Under the pieces are notes generated by a model. The model was not told the DNA's origin, did no database searches, and worked only from the letters and a program-made list of their open reading frames with translations. The position numbers and the translations under genes were made by a program. This document shows, piece by piece, positions 25,968 through 35,001 of a stretch of 63,708 nucleotides of DNA (positions are counted from its first letter, which is position 1; every line of letters begins with the position of its first letter). The stretch is taken from contig JALEHL010000034.1 of assembly GCA_022770665.1 (NCBI GenBank), positions 1-63,708 on the forward strand. Reading direction: 5' to 3'. The DNA is from Bacillota bacterium (GTDB taxonomy: Bacteria > Bacillota > Clostridia > Peptostreptococcales > Anaerovoracaceae).

Positions 25968-26639
25968 ATGTACCGGATCTATATCGTGGAAGATGACAGA
26001 GACATTGCAGGCGTGCTGAAGAAGCATATCTCCAGCTGGGGATTTGAAGTGGCCTGCAGTGAGAATTTTCAGAATATACTGGCAGAGTTTGTGGATTTCG
26101 ATCCGCAGCTGGTCCTGATGGACATCACGCTGCCTTTTTATAACGGTTATCACTGGTGCAGCGAGATCCGGAAGATCTCGAAAGTGCCGATCGTATTTCT
26201 GTCTTCGGCTTCGGACAATATGAATATGATCATGGCCATGAACATGGGTGCAGACGATTTCATCAGCAAGCCCTTCGATCTGCAGGTATTGACTGCCAAG
26301 CTGCAGGCGATCCTGCGCCGGACGTACGATTTCGGCGGACAGATGTCTGTGCTGGAGCACCGGGGCGCCGTGCTGAATTTCAGTGACGGCAGCCTGACAT
26401 GGCAGGGCCGGAAGGTAGAGCTGACGAAGAATGAGCAGAAGATCCTCCAGTGCCTGATGGAAAACTGGGGAACTGTGGTCAGTCGGCAGAGCCTGATGGA
26501 GCGGCTCTGGGCCACGGACAACTTTGTGGACGAAAATACGCTGACCGTCAATGTGAACCGGCTACGGAAGCGGCTGGAACAGGCGGGACTGACGGATTTC
26601 ATTACCACCCGCAAGGGGATGGGATATATCATAGAGTGA
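25968..26639 (+). CDS. OmpR-family response regulator of a Bce-type peptide-sensing module
   Basis: This 223-residue regulator has a receiver domain at 1-115 with phospho-acceptor Asp52 (LVLMDITLP), acidic pair ED at 8-9 and the switch Lys in SKPFD. A winged-helix DNA-binding domain lies at about 130-223. It is followed by a short histidine kinase gene and a two-gene FtsX-type ABC transporter, the standard BceRS-BceAB layout for sensing and resisting cell-wall-active peptides such as bacitracin. The peptide ligand is unknown. Confidence 0.92.
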   Translation: MYRIYIVEDDRDIAGVLKKHISSWGFEVACSENFQNILAEFVDFDPQLVLMDITLPFYNGYHWCSEIRKISKVPIVFLSSASDNMNMIMAMNMGADDFISKPFDLQVLTAKLQAILRRTYDFGGQMSVLEHRGAVLNFSDGSLTWQGRKVELTKNEQKILQCLMENWGTVVSRQSLMERLWATDNFVDENTLTVNVNRLRKRLEQAGLTDFITTRKGMGYIIE

Positions 26640-26648
26640 GGATGGTGC

Positions 26649-27725
26649 ATGAAATTGGATCGTGAGGTGGACGAAATGAAACGGCTTCTGACCGGGTATC
26701 TGCGGAAGCACCGGGTGGGGATGGTGCTGTTTCCTGTATTTGCAGTGATCTATACAGCAGTGCTTTCTCTGTTCCGGATTCCGGCGGCAGTGAACCTGTA
26801 TGCCCTGGCGCTCTGCGCCGCAGCGGGGCTGGCGGCGACAGCCTGGGATTTTTCTGTCTATGTGCGGCGTCACCGGATCCTGCTGCATATGGAAAAGGAA
26901 GTGACCGACACCCTGCAGCATCTTCCGCTGCCGAAGGATCTGCTGGAAGAGGACTATCAGAACATCATCCGCGCTGCCTTCCAGAACGATAGGGAAAAGG
27001 CCTTTCAGGCCGACAGAAAATATACCGATATGCTGGATTACTTCACCATGTGGGCCCATCAGATCAAGACGCCTATTTCTGCCTTGAAGCTGCTGATTCA
27101 GAGCGGAGAAATGGACGAGGAGACGCGAGGCAGTCTCCTGGACCAGCTGTTCCGGATCGAGCAGTATGTGGAGATGGTTCTCTGCTATGTGCGCCTTTCC
27201 GGACAGGTGTCCGATTACATCATCGCCGAATATGATCTGGATGACATCATCCGTCAGGCCGTCCGGAAGTATGCGCCGGTTTTTATCCGAAGCCGCTGCA
27301 GGCTGGTGTATGAGCCGCTGAACCGCACCGTACTGACAGATGAAAAGTGGCTGGTGTTTGTCATCGAGCAGATCCTGTCCAACAGCCTGAAATATACGGA
27401 AGCAGCAGGAAAACCGGATCCGTACGTGGAAATCTGCATGGAGGGGGATTCGGTGCTGGTGATCCGGGACAACGGCATCGGCATCGCGGCAGAGGATCTG
27501 CCTCGGATCTTCGAAAAAGGCTATACTGGCTGCAACGGGCGGACGGACAAAAAATCCACCGGCCTGGGACTGTATCTCTGCAGCAGAATCTGCCGCAATC
27601 TGGGTCACGGCATTGAGGCTGTCTCGGAGGCGGGGGAGGGAACGGAGATCCGGCTGGACCTGTCCCGGTATGATATGGGGACAGAGAAACCGGCACATCT
27701 GTCGGCGCCGGCCCTTTCAAAGTGA
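26649..27725 (+). CDS. BceS-type intramembrane-sensing histidine kinase
   Basis: This 358-residue membrane kinase has only two helices (about 24-42 and 48-66) with almost no extracellular loop, typical of kinases that sense through a partner ABC transporter. The phospho-acceptor His137 lies in MWAHQIKTP. ATP-binding boxes follow: N box QILSNSLKYT, G1 DNGIGI and G2 STGLGLYL. GAGGATG precedes the ATG, nine bases after the response regulator stop. The signal probably comes from the permease encoded at 28605-30707. Confidence 0.92.
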   Translation: MKLDREVDEMKRLLTGYLRKHRVGMVLFPVFAVIYTAVLSLFRIPAAVNLYALALCAAAGLAATAWDFSVYVRRHRILLHMEKEVTDTLQHLPLPKDLLEEDYQNIIRAAFQNDREKAFQADRKYTDMLDYFTMWAHQIKTPISALKLLIQSGEMDEETRGSLLDQLFRIEQYVEMVLCYVRLSGQVSDYIIAEYDLDDIIRQAVRKYAPVFIRSRCRLVYEPLNRTVLTDEKWLVFVIEQILSNSLKYTEAAGKPDPYVEICMEGDSVLVIRDNGIGIAAEDLPRIFEKGYTGCNGRTDKKSTGLGLYLCSRICRNLGHGIEAVSEAGEGTEIRLDLSRYDMGTEKPAHLSAPALSK

Positions 27726-27730
27726 CAAAA

Positions 27731-27797
27731 ATGTAAGAAAAACCGGGGGAAATGTAAGGCTGCTGTTATGGCACGACATTTCCTTTTTTGGTATATT
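27731..27797 (+). promoter_or_regulatory. Candidate response-regulator site and promoter for the Bce-type ABC genes
   Basis: ATGTAAG occurs at 27731-27737 and 27752-27758, two direct copies 21 bases apart (two helical turns). A -10 TATATT lies at 27792-27797 with a poor -35 (TGGCAC near 27769). A poor -35 with upstream direct repeats is what an activator-dependent OmpR-family promoter looks like. Confidence 0.5.
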
Positions 27798-27822
27798 AGT
27801 TACACAAGGAGGATTTGAGACA

Positions 27823-28608
27823 ATGGCAATACTTGAAGTCAACAATGTGAAAAAAATCTATACCACCCGGTTCGGCGGGGCCAAGGTGCAGGCCCTGTCC
27901 AATGTGTCATTTACCGTAGAAGAAGGGGAGTTTGTGGCCATCATGGGGGAATCGGGGTCCGGCAAAACCACTTTGCTGAACATTCTGGCGGCGCTGGATG
28001 CGCCCACCAGCGGCGAGGTGGTTCTGGACGGCATTCATCTGGCGTCCGTGAAGGAATCTCAGGTGGCAGCGTTTCGCCGGGAAAACCTGGGCTTCGTCTT
28101 CCAGGATTTCAACCTGCTGGACAATTTCTCTGTGGAAGATAACATTCTGCTGCCGCTGGTGCTGGCCGGAAAGAAATATCCGGAGATGAAAAAAGAACTG
28201 ATGCCTCTGGCTGAAAAGCTGGGGATCGACAGCCTGCTGCGGAAATATCCTTATGAAATCTCCGGCGGGCAGAAACAGAGAACTGCAGTGGCCCGGGCGC
28301 TGATCACCCGGCCGAAGCTGATCCTGGCCGATGAACCGACCGGTGCACTGGATTCCCGGTCTGCTGATGACCTGCTGCATCTGTTTGAAGACATCAACCG
28401 CGGCGGGCAGACTGTGCTCATGGTGACCCATTCCACGAAAGCAGCCAGCCATGCGGGCCGGGTCCTGTTCATCCGGGACGGGCAGGTGTTCCATCAGATC
28501 TACCGGGGCGACAGCAGCAGCGAGGAGCTGTTCGAGAAGATCTCCCAGACCCTGACGCTGCTGGCGTCCGGCGAAAAAAACAGACGGGTGGGAGGTGAAC
28601 GTCCATGA
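27823..28608 (+). CDS. Bce-type ABC transporter ATP-binding protein
   Basis: This 261-residue cytosolic ATPase of the MacB/BceA group has Walker A GESGSGKTT, signature ISGGQKQRT and Walker B LILADEPTGALD, plus the H-loop MVTHS. AGGAGG lies before the ATG at 27823; the open frame continues upstream into the kinase gene but without a better start. Its stop overlaps the permease start by ATGA. It powers the adjacent FtsX-type permease. Confidence 0.93.
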   Translation: MAILEVNNVKKIYTTRFGGAKVQALSNVSFTVEEGEFVAIMGESGSGKTTLLNILAALDAPTSGEVVLDGIHLASVKESQVAAFRRENLGFVFQDFNLLDNFSVEDNILLPLVLAGKKYPEMKKELMPLAEKLGIDSLLRKYPYEISGGQKQRTAVARALITRPKLILADEPTGALDSRSADDLLHLFEDINRGGQTVLMVTHSTKAASHAGRVLFIRDGQVFHQIYRGDSSSEELFEKISQTLTLLASGEKNRRVGGERP

Positions 28609-30707
28609 ACGGCATGGCATTTTTCCCGAAGCTGGCCTGGAACAACATCTCCAAGAACAAAAAAATCTATCTACCCTACATGCTGACATCTTCCGGCATC
28701 ATCATGATGTTCTATATCGTTTTTCATCTGAACCAGGATCCGGAGGTCACCACCTTTCAGTCGGGAACGACTCTGCAGTTCATTCTCGGGCTGGGGATCG
28801 TGGTCATCGGCATCTTCTCTGTGATTTTCCTTTTTTATACAAACAGTTTCCTGATGAAACGCAGGAAGACAGAACTGGGACTGTACAATGTGCTTGGACT
28901 GGGCAAAATCCATATCGCCCGGGTGCTGTTCTGGGAGACCGTATATATCGCGGTGTTCAGTCTGGTGCTTGGCATGGGGCTGGGTGTTCTTCTTTCCAAA
29001 ATCGGCCAGCTGGGTCTGTTTCGGCTGCTGAACATGAAGGCAAGCTACACGTTTTCGGTCAATGTGCATGTGCTTGGATTCACGGCGGCGTTTTTCACGG
29101 TGGTTTTCGTGCTGCTCTTTCTTTTCAGTGTGCGTCAGATTGGAAAATCCAGTGCTAGAGAGCTGCTGTCTTCGGAAAAGGCAGGGGAAAAGGAACCGAA
29201 GGCAAACGGTCTGCTGGCCGCTGCCGGTGTGGTGCTGCTGGGAGCAGGCTATGTGATCTCCCAGATCATCAATGATCCCATGTCTGCCATCGGCATGTTT
29301 TTCATCGCTGTAATCCTGGTAATCCTTGGAACCTACTGCTGCTTTATCGCAGGCAGTGTGGCCCTGTGTAAGTTGCTGCGGAAGAATAAGAATTACTATT
29401 ATAAGACGAACCACTTCATTTCGGTTTCTTCCATGATCTACCGCATGAAGCGAAACGGTGCGGGCCTGGCCAGCATCTGCATCCTGTCCACCATGGTGCT
29501 GGTGATGCTTTCATCCACGGCCTGCATGTACCTGGGCGGCGCAGCGGCAGTAGAAAAAAGTTATCCGCGGGATATGATGGTGAAGATGACCCTGTACGGC
29601 GGAGAGCTGCCGGAATTTCAGACCAGTGCAGATGCGGTGGACCACTGGCTCGAGGATACCCTGCAGCAGCAGTCTGCCGCGGCAGAGAATCTGGTCAGCT
29701 ACCGGATCGGCACCTATATGGTGCATCAGGAGGGAAATACCGTGGAGAGCATTCCATACGGCAATTTCGGAGCATCCAATACAGTCATGAACGTGGTGAT
29801 GCTGGAGGACTATAACGCATCGGAAAACAAGACTGCAGCGCTAAAGCCGGGCCAGGTGCTGGTGTATGATGACACCGGCAGGTTTACCGGGGACACGCTG
29901 ACCATCTTCGGTAGAGAATATCAGGTAGCAGGGATTCTGGAAGAGATGTCAACGCAGAAGTCCAGCTTCGTCGGCTACAGCACCCTGTCTGTGGTGGCGG
30001 CGGATATGGCGGAGTTTTCCAGAATCTATGGAGAGCAGGAGAAACTGCAGGCATCATCCATGAAGGAGAAGGGGGTGGATTCTGCTGCTGACAGCGCAAA
30101 TTCCTACAGCTACTCTCTGGTCTACACCCTTGGATTTGATGAAGATGGCATGTCAGAAGCACAGAAGGAAGCGGTGCAGGAAGCGCTGGATCATCTGGAC
30201 GATGATGGATATGCGGAAGTCATTGAGCCTGCCTTGCGGCAGAGCGGAAGAGACCCGTTCTTTTCCACCCTGACCCTGAGCGCAGATTCCAGCGAGGAAG
30301 TCCGGGATGCCTTTTACAGCCTCTACGGCGGCATGTTCTTCCTGGGAATCCTGCTGAGCATCACGTTCCTGCTGGGCACGGTGCTGATCATGTACTACAA
30401 GCAGATCACGGAAGGCTATGACGATCAGGGTCGGTTTGAAATCCTGCGGAAGGTGGGCATGAGCGATACGGAAATCCGAAGGACCATCAATTCTCAGGTG
30501 CTGACGGTATTTTTCGCACCGCTGCTGGCCGCAGGCCTGCACGTTCTCTTTGCCTTCCACATGCTCGCGCTGATGCTGTCGGTGTTTGCCATTACAGATA
30601 CCCTGCTGCTGGCGCTGATCTCCCTGGGTGTGTTCCTGCTCTTCGCCATCTTCTATGCCGCCGTGTACATGGCCACCTCCAGAGCATACTACCGGATCGT
30701 GGCATGA
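28605..30707 (+). CDS. Bce-type ABC transporter permease (FtsX family, large extracellular domain)
   Basis: This 700-residue membrane protein has about ten helices and a large extracellular domain of about 200 residues (roughly 310-520), the hallmark of BceB-type permeases that detect peptide-lipid II complexes. FtsX-like helices flank it (about 20-40, 55-80, 110-135, 150-175 and 200-260 before; 555-690 after). GGAGGTG precedes the start. With the ATPase it forms both the resistance pump and the sensor for the kinase. Confidence 0.9.
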   Translation: MNGMAFFPKLAWNNISKNKKIYLPYMLTSSGIIMMFYIVFHLNQDPEVTTFQSGTTLQFILGLGIVVIGIFSVIFLFYTNSFLMKRRKTELGLYNVLGLGKIHIARVLFWETVYIAVFSLVLGMGLGVLLSKIGQLGLFRLLNMKASYTFSVNVHVLGFTAAFFTVVFVLLFLFSVRQIGKSSARELLSSEKAGEKEPKANGLLAAAGVVLLGAGYVISQIINDPMSAIGMFFIAVILVILGTYCCFIAGSVALCKLLRKNKNYYYKTNHFISVSSMIYRMKRNGAGLASICILSTMVLVMLSSTACMYLGGAAAVEKSYPRDMMVKMTLYGGELPEFQTSADAVDHWLEDTLQQQSAAAENLVSYRIGTYMVHQEGNTVESIPYGNFGASNTVMNVVMLEDYNASENKTAALKPGQVLVYDDTGRFTGDTLTIFGREYQVAGILEEMSTQKSSFVGYSTLSVVAADMAEFSRIYGEQEKLQASSMKEKGVDSAADSANSYSYSLVYTLGFDEDGMSEAQKEAVQEALDHLDDDGYAEVIEPALRQSGRDPFFSTLTLSADSSEEVRDAFYSLYGGMFFLGILLSITFLLGTVLIMYYKQITEGYDDQGRFEILRKVGMSDTEIRRTINSQVLTVFFAPLLAAGLHVLFAFHMLALMLSVFAITDTLLLALISLGVFLLFAIFYAAVYMATSRAYYRIVA

Positions 30708-30789
30708 AAAGAGCGCCGGACGGGAATATTTTGAGAAGGGGGGCATATAGTTAGAAGAAAGAGGATAAGAGGATACAGGGGGGATAAAT

Positions 30790-31032
30790 ATGATCAGTAC
30801 GGACAAACTGAAGAACAAAGAGGTGATCAATATTTTCGACGGGCGGAGCATGGGCTTCGTCAGCGATATCGAGGTGGATCTGGAGCGGGGCGTCATCGAC
30901 GGCATCGTGATCCCGGGGACCAGAGGTTTCATGGGCTTTTTCAGCAAAGGGGAGGAAGATACCGTCATAAAATGGGATAAAGTGCGGACCGTGGGGGACG
31001 ATGTGATTCTGGTAGATGTAGAGGGGTATTGA
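30790..31032 (+). CDS. YlmC/YmxH family PRC-barrel protein
   Basis: This 80-residue protein is a single PRC barrel: an N-terminal LKNKEVINIFDGRSMGFVSD strand pair, a conserved DLERGVIDGIVIPG segment and WDKVRTVGDDVILV near the end. YlmC/YmxH proteins are common in spore formers and have been linked to sporulation, but their molecular role is not settled. A G-rich ribosome-binding site (CAGGGGGAT) precedes the ATG. Confidence 0.88.
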   Translation: MISTDKLKNKEVINIFDGRSMGFVSDIEVDLERGVIDGIVIPGTRGFMGFFSKGEEDTVIKWDKVRTVGDDVILVDVEGY

Positions 31033-31057
31033 ACCGGAACACAAGATGTAGTATAAT
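31029..31057 (+). promoter_or_regulatory. Sigma-A-type promoter for nrdR-cmk
   Basis: TTGAAC at 31029-31034 overlaps the previous stop codon; TATAAT at 31052-31057 follows after 17 bases. Confidence 0.8.
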
Positions 31058-31102
31058 AAAAAACAAATGATCGGACCCAGCGGGAAAACAGGAGGGAAAA
31101 CC

Positions 31103-31615
31103 ATGAAATGCCCATTTTGTGATAATGCGGATACTCGTGTGATAGATTCCAGACCGACAGAGGAGGGACATGCCATCCGGCGCCGGCGCGGCTGTGACAA
31201 GTGCGGAAGGCGGTTTACCACCTATGAGAAGGTCGAGGAAACCATCCTCATGGTGGCGAAAAAGGACGGGAAACGGGAAGCGTTCGACCGGAACAAGCTG
31301 CTTCGGGGAATTGCCAGAGCCTGCGAGAAGCGCCCTGTGACCATGGCGGCAATGGAAGGCATCGTGGATGAGATCGAGCGGACTCTGAACAATACCATGG
31401 AGCGGGAAGTATCCAGCGATATGATCGGTGAACTGGTCATGGAACAGCTGAAAAAAGTGGATGAAGTGGCCTATGTCCGTTTCGCTTCGGTCTACCGGCA
31501 GTTTACGGATGTGAACACGTTTGTGAAGGAAATTGAGAAACTGATCGGCAATCACCGGGATCAGGGCTCGCGGGCCGGGCTGACAGAAAGCAGAACGGAG
31601 AAGATACAGAAATGA
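31103..31615 (+). CDS. nrdR: Transcriptional repressor NrdR
   Basis: This 170-residue regulator of ribonucleotide reductase genes has an N-terminal zinc ribbon with Cys3, Cys6, Cys31 and Cys34 and a DNA-binding [13 protein letters not shown] segment. An ATP-cone domain at about 46-136 senses dATP/ATP. The length is normal for NrdR (about 150-175). GGAGGGAAA precedes the ATG; an upstream in-frame start at 31067 is less likely. The stop overlaps the cmk start (ATGA). No ribonucleotide reductase gene is in the window. Confidence 0.95.
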   Translation: MKCPFCDNADTRVIDSRPTEEGHAIRRRRGCDKCGRRFTTYEKVEETILMVAKKDGKREAFDRNKLLRGIARACEKRPVTMAAMEGIVDEIERTLNNTMEREVSSDMIGELVMEQLKKVDEVAYVRFASVYRQFTDVNTFVKEIEKLIGNHRDQGSRAGLTESRTEKIQK

Positions 31616-32289
31616 CAGAGAAAATCAGAATTGCAATTGACGGACCCAGCGGTGCCGGCAAGTCTACGATCGCGAAGACCGTGGCCGGACGGCTTGGCCT
31701 GGAATATGTGGATACCGGCGCGATGTACCGCGCAATCGGACTGAAAATGGGCCGACTGGCCATGAAAGCAGAAGAGAGCCCGGCTCTGCAGGCGATGCTG
31801 GATGAAACGGAGATTGACTTCCGTCACGGCGAGATCGTGCTGGACGGGCAGATTGTCAGCGGTCAGATCCGCACGCCGGAGATTTCGATGGCCGCATCAT
31901 CCTGCTCTGCGCTGCCGATGGTCCGCCGCAAGCTGGTGGAGCTGCAGCAGAAAATGGGCAGGGAGAAAAGCATTATCATGGATGGAAGAGACATCTGTGA
32001 AGTGGTGCTGCCGGATGCGGAACTGAAATTTTATCTGACGGCTTCTGCACAGGAGCGTGCCAGACGCCGGACGGAGGAACTGCTGGAAAAAGGCGAAAAA
32101 GCGGATTTCAGCCAGGTGCTGAAAGAAATCGAGCAGCGGGACTACAATGATTCCCACAGAACCGTATCTCCGCTTCGGAAGGCAGAGGATGCGGAAGAAA
32201 TCGACAGTACGGCGATGAGCATCGAAGAGGTGGCGGATCTTATCTGCAGCAGGGCGCATGCCTATCTGGCCGGCACAACGGCGAGATAG
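31612..32289 (+). CDS. cmk: Cytidylate kinase
   Basis: This 225-residue enzyme phosphorylates CMP and dCMP with ATP in pyrimidine nucleotide synthesis. The P-loop is GPSGAGKST near the N-terminus, followed by [11 protein letters not shown] and the MDGRDIC motif (about 121-127) of the CMP-binding region. The LID region contains RARRRTEEL. Length and motifs match type I bacterial Cmk. It is translationally coupled to nrdR. Confidence 0.95.
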   Translation: MTEKIRIAIDGPSGAGKSTIAKTVAGRLGLEYVDTGAMYRAIGLKMGRLAMKAEESPALQAMLDETEIDFRHGEIVLDGQIVSGQIRTPEISMAASSCSALPMVRRKLVELQQKMGREKSIIMDGRDICEVVLPDAELKFYLTASAQERARRRTEELLEKGEKADFSQVLKEIEQRDYNDSHRTVSPLRKAEDAEEIDSTAMSIEEVADLICSRAHAYLAGTTAR

Positions 32290-32348
32290 AAACCGGACGC
32301 GGCGTGCGGCACGGATGTGCTCCGGATGTGTCAGATACGTATAAACAG

Positions 32349-32384
32349 ACCCTCGGAAGGGAACAATACCTTCGGAGGGTTTTT
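32349..32384 (+). promoter_or_regulatory. Terminator-like hairpin whose right arm is the PBP ribosome-binding site
   Basis: ACCCTCGGAAGG at 32349-32360 pairs with CCTTCGGAGGGT at 32369-32380 (a single internal mismatch), followed by TTTT. GGAGGG in the right arm lies eight bases before the ATG at 32388. It can terminate cmk transcription or, if read through, hide the start of the PBP gene. Confidence 0.7.
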
Positions 32385-32387
32385 ATT

Positions 32388-34052
32388 ATGGGAAGAACAG
32401 CAAACAGTCTGCGTGCAAGACAGAAGCGGCGTCTGAAGCTGACAGCGGCGATGATTCTGCTTCTTTTCTCCGCACTCCTGTGCAGACTGTACTATCTGCA
32501 GATCCTGTGCCATACGTCGCTGGAAGAAGCGGCAGTCTCGCAGTATGAAGTGGCAGTAGAAGGCCTGGATACAAGGGGGATGATCTTTGACCGGAATCTT
32601 ATGCCGATGACCGGGGGGACCAGCCAGTACACCTATATTCTGGAAAACAGCCGCATGGATGCAGGGGCACAGAAGCTGCTTTCATCTGTTTCCGCACGGA
32701 AAATCTCTGTCAGTCTGCGGAGGGAAGGCCGCTATGCGGCATACAGAACGCAGATTTTCGACCGGACCGTCAATCGCCGGCTGCAGGAGGATTATCACGC
32801 CTATGTTCTGTGCACCGCGGCACGGTACAGCGACAGCCAGATCGCCTGCCATCTGGTGGGATACCTCAATGAGGCAGAAAAAAAAGGCGTCTCCGGCCTA
32901 GAAAAGGCCTGCGAGACGACGCTGGCGGCACAGGAGAAAACGATGGTTCTGTGGGCCGACAGCAGCGGGGGCCTCCTGACCGGGATCGCGCCGAAAACCG
33001 AAGGAAGCAGCGAATCCGGACTGCGGGAGGAAGACGGAAATGTGGTCACCACCCTGGACAGCGGCCTGCAGCGGGCCTGTGAAACGGCTCTGTCCCGGAG
33101 AAACGCCAGCGGCGCGGTGCTAGTATCGGACGTGGAGAGCGGCCAGATCCTGGCCTGGGCCTCTTCCCCGGTGTTCAACCCCAATACGGTCGCCGATTAT
33201 CTGGAGGAGGAAGGAGACTGTCTGGTGGATAAATGCATTCAGGGGATGTATGCGCCCGGATCGGTGTTTAAGATCGTGGTGGCTGCCGCCGCACTGGAGT
33301 CGGGAATCATCGACCCGCAGCAGCGGTACGAATGCAGCGGAGAGGAAGTAACGGGCGGGATTCCGATTCACTGCAGCCTGGGACCGGAAGGGGGTCACGG
33401 CGCTGTGAATCTGGAGGAAGCCGTGGCCGTTTCCTGCAACTGCTATTTCGCAGCACTGGGGGAAAGGCTGGGGAGCGGGCGCATCCTGGATATGGCGGAG
33501 AGGCTGGGTCTCGGCAGCCTGGTCTTTTCACGATTCACCGAAGAACTGCCAGGAAGTATTCCGGATGCGGAAAGTCTGGGTCAGTGGGATATCTCCAATC
33601 TTTCCGTCGGTCAGGGCACACTGCAGGTGACGCCTGCGCAGATTCACAGGATGATTTCCATTGTTGCCGGAGGCGGCAGACAGAGCAGACTAACGGTGAT
33701 CATGCCGGATGGGGGAGAGAACGGGTATTCAGGAACGTACGACGCAAAACAGATTCTCCCGGCGGATACGGCAGCTGCGCTGGAAGAGATGCTCTCGGCG
33801 GTCATGACGGAGGGTACCGGCCGGAACAGCCGGAGAACCGTGCAGGCATGGGGAAAAACGGGGACTGCCGAAACCGTCCGGGATGGAGAGGAAACCTGCG
33901 ACTGCTGGTTCAGCGGCTGGTGTGATGCAGGCGGAGGCAGGCTTGCAGTTACTGTTCTGATCGAGGACGGGATCAGCGGATCCGCATCAGCGCTGCCGGT
34001 CTATGATGAAATCGCAGAATATGTTCAGGCAAGACAGCTGGAAGTGGAGTAA
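32388..34052 (+). CDS. Class B penicillin-binding protein (FtsI/SpoVD-like transpeptidase, no PASTA domain)
   Basis: This 554-residue membrane-anchored D,D-transpeptidase makes 4-3 cross-links. One N-terminal helix lies at about 20-40. The PBP dimer-type region follows (RGMIFDRNLMPM). Catalytic motifs are SxxK (APGSVFKI, about residue 290), SCN (AVSCNCY) and KTGTAE near the C-terminus. It is short for the class because no PASTA domains follow. The start codon is set by GGAGGG inside a hairpin. It sits away from the mreBCD cluster, so a division or sporulation role is possible. Its 3' end overlaps the convergent patatin gene by 28 bases. Confidence 0.87.
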   Translation: MGRTANSLRARQKRRLKLTAAMILLLFSALLCRLYYLQILCHTSLEEAAVSQYEVAVEGLDTRGMIFDRNLMPMTGGTSQYTYILENSRMDAGAQKLLSSVSARKISVSLRREGRYAAYRTQIFDRTVNRRLQEDYHAYVLCTAARYSDSQIACHLVGYLNEAEKKGVSGLEKACETTLAAQEKTMVLWADSSGGLLTGIAPKTEGSSESGLREEDGNVVTTLDSGLQRACETALSRRNASGAVLVSDVESGQILAWASSPVFNPNTVADYLEEEGDCLVDKCIQGMYAPGSVFKIVVAAAALESGIIDPQQRYECSGEEVTGGIPIHCSLGPEGGHGAVNLEEAVAVSCNCYFAALGERLGSGRILDMAERLGLGSLVFSRFTEELPGSIPDAESLGQWDISNLSVGQGTLQVTPAQIHRMISIVAGGGRQSRLTVIMPDGGENGYSGTYDAKQILPADTAAALEEMLSAVMTEGTGRNSRRTVQAWGKTGTAETVRDGEETCDCWFSGWCDAGGGRLAVTVLIEDGISGSASALPVYDEIAEYVQARQLEVE

Positions 34053-34888
34053 AGAAATTCCGGAATCTGCGCTGCATCCTGATAGCCCTTTTCGTAGAAC
34101 TTTTTCAGGCTGTCCCGGTTTTTCGTCAAAGTGCTCACACCGCAGGTGTCATCCGGTGCGACGATCAGGAGCGTGCCTTCTGCTTCCAGTTCCTTTGCAC
34201 GCGCGATCCCCTGATTGTAGAGGCGGGCACGGCAGCGGAGCTTTTCTGCTGCAGCAGGGTACTTTTTCTGAATCCGATCTGCCAGAAAATCGTCTGCGGC
34301 AGAGGTGCTGACCGCATCCCGCCTTTTGCTGAGAAGAAGGACGATTCTGCTGCAGCCCTGCCGCAGTGCTTCTTCCACCGGAACCGGGTCGCTCAGACCG
34401 CCGTCGAAATAGTCTGTGCCGCAGACGGCATAAGGATGGCATACGGCGGGAATGGCGCAGGAGGCCTTGAAAACACTGTAGTCGTCCTGGTGTAGGTCCT
34501 CTTTCGTGAAGTATTTCGGACATCCGGTCTGCGCATCGGTGGCGACGATAAGAAAATCTGCCGGATTGTCCGCAATTGCCTGATAGTTCAGCGGGTTTTC
34601 CCCGTCCGCATTGCTCAGGGTGCTGTAGATATAATCCAGATCCAGATAAGATCTCCGGACGAGAAAATTGCGCAGACTCATATACTCCCTGCGAAACGGA
34701 TATTCTGTGTAGAACTGGTAATTCCGTTTTTTCTGACCGGCCAGATAAGAGGCGATATTGGCACTGCCTGCGGATACACCGATCCCCAGATCAAACTGGA
34801 CGCCGGCATCCATACAGCAGTCCAGAACACCGGCGGCATAGACACCACGCAAACCGCCGCCTACATCGATGATCCCTGTTTTTTCCAT
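34025..34888 (-). CDS. Patatin-like phospholipase family protein
   Basis: This 287-residue acyl hydrolase has the Ser-Asp dyad of the patatin fold: an oxyanion-hole glycine run (DVGGGLRGVYAAGVLD), nucleophile serine in GVSAGS near residue 39, and aspartate in FDGGLSDP near 165. It has no signal peptide. GAGGAGG precedes the ATG. It belongs to the YjjU/RssA-like cytosolic group; the lipid substrate is unknown. It is convergent with the PBP gene. Confidence 0.88.
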   Translation of the reverse strand: MEKTGIIDVGGGLRGVYAAGVLDCCMDAGVQFDLGIGVSAGSANIASYLAGQKKRNYQFYTEYPFRREYMSLRNFLVRRSYLDLDYIYSTLSNADGENPLNYQAIADNPADFLIVATDAQTGCPKYFTKEDLHQDDYSVFKASCAIPAVCHPYAVCGTDYFDGGLSDPVPVEEALRQGCSRIVLLLSKRRDAVSTSAADDFLADRIQKKYPAAAEKLRCRARLYNQGIARAKELEAEGTLLIVAPDDTCGVSTLTKNRDSLKKFYEKGYQDAAQIPEFLYSTSSCLA

Positions 34889-34923
34889 TTTCGTATCCTC
34901 CTCATCAAACAGCGTATTCTTTC

Positions 34924-34952
34924 ACTATAAACCGTTTTTCTGAAAAAGTCCA
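34924..34952 (-). promoter_or_regulatory. Promoter for the patatin gene (minus strand)
   Basis: Read on the minus strand, TGGACT (34952-34947) and TATAGT (34929-34924) are 17 bases apart. Confidence 0.6.
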
Positions 34953-34974
34953 CATACAGAAAACAGAAAATGCG

Positions 34975-35001
34975 TAAAAAGACAGCCTTTCAGCTGTCTT
35001 T
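34975..35001 (-). terminator. Intrinsic terminator of sigK
   Basis: On the minus strand AAAGACAGC pairs with GCTGTCTTT, followed by more T. The left arm overlaps the last sigK codons. Confidence 0.85.
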
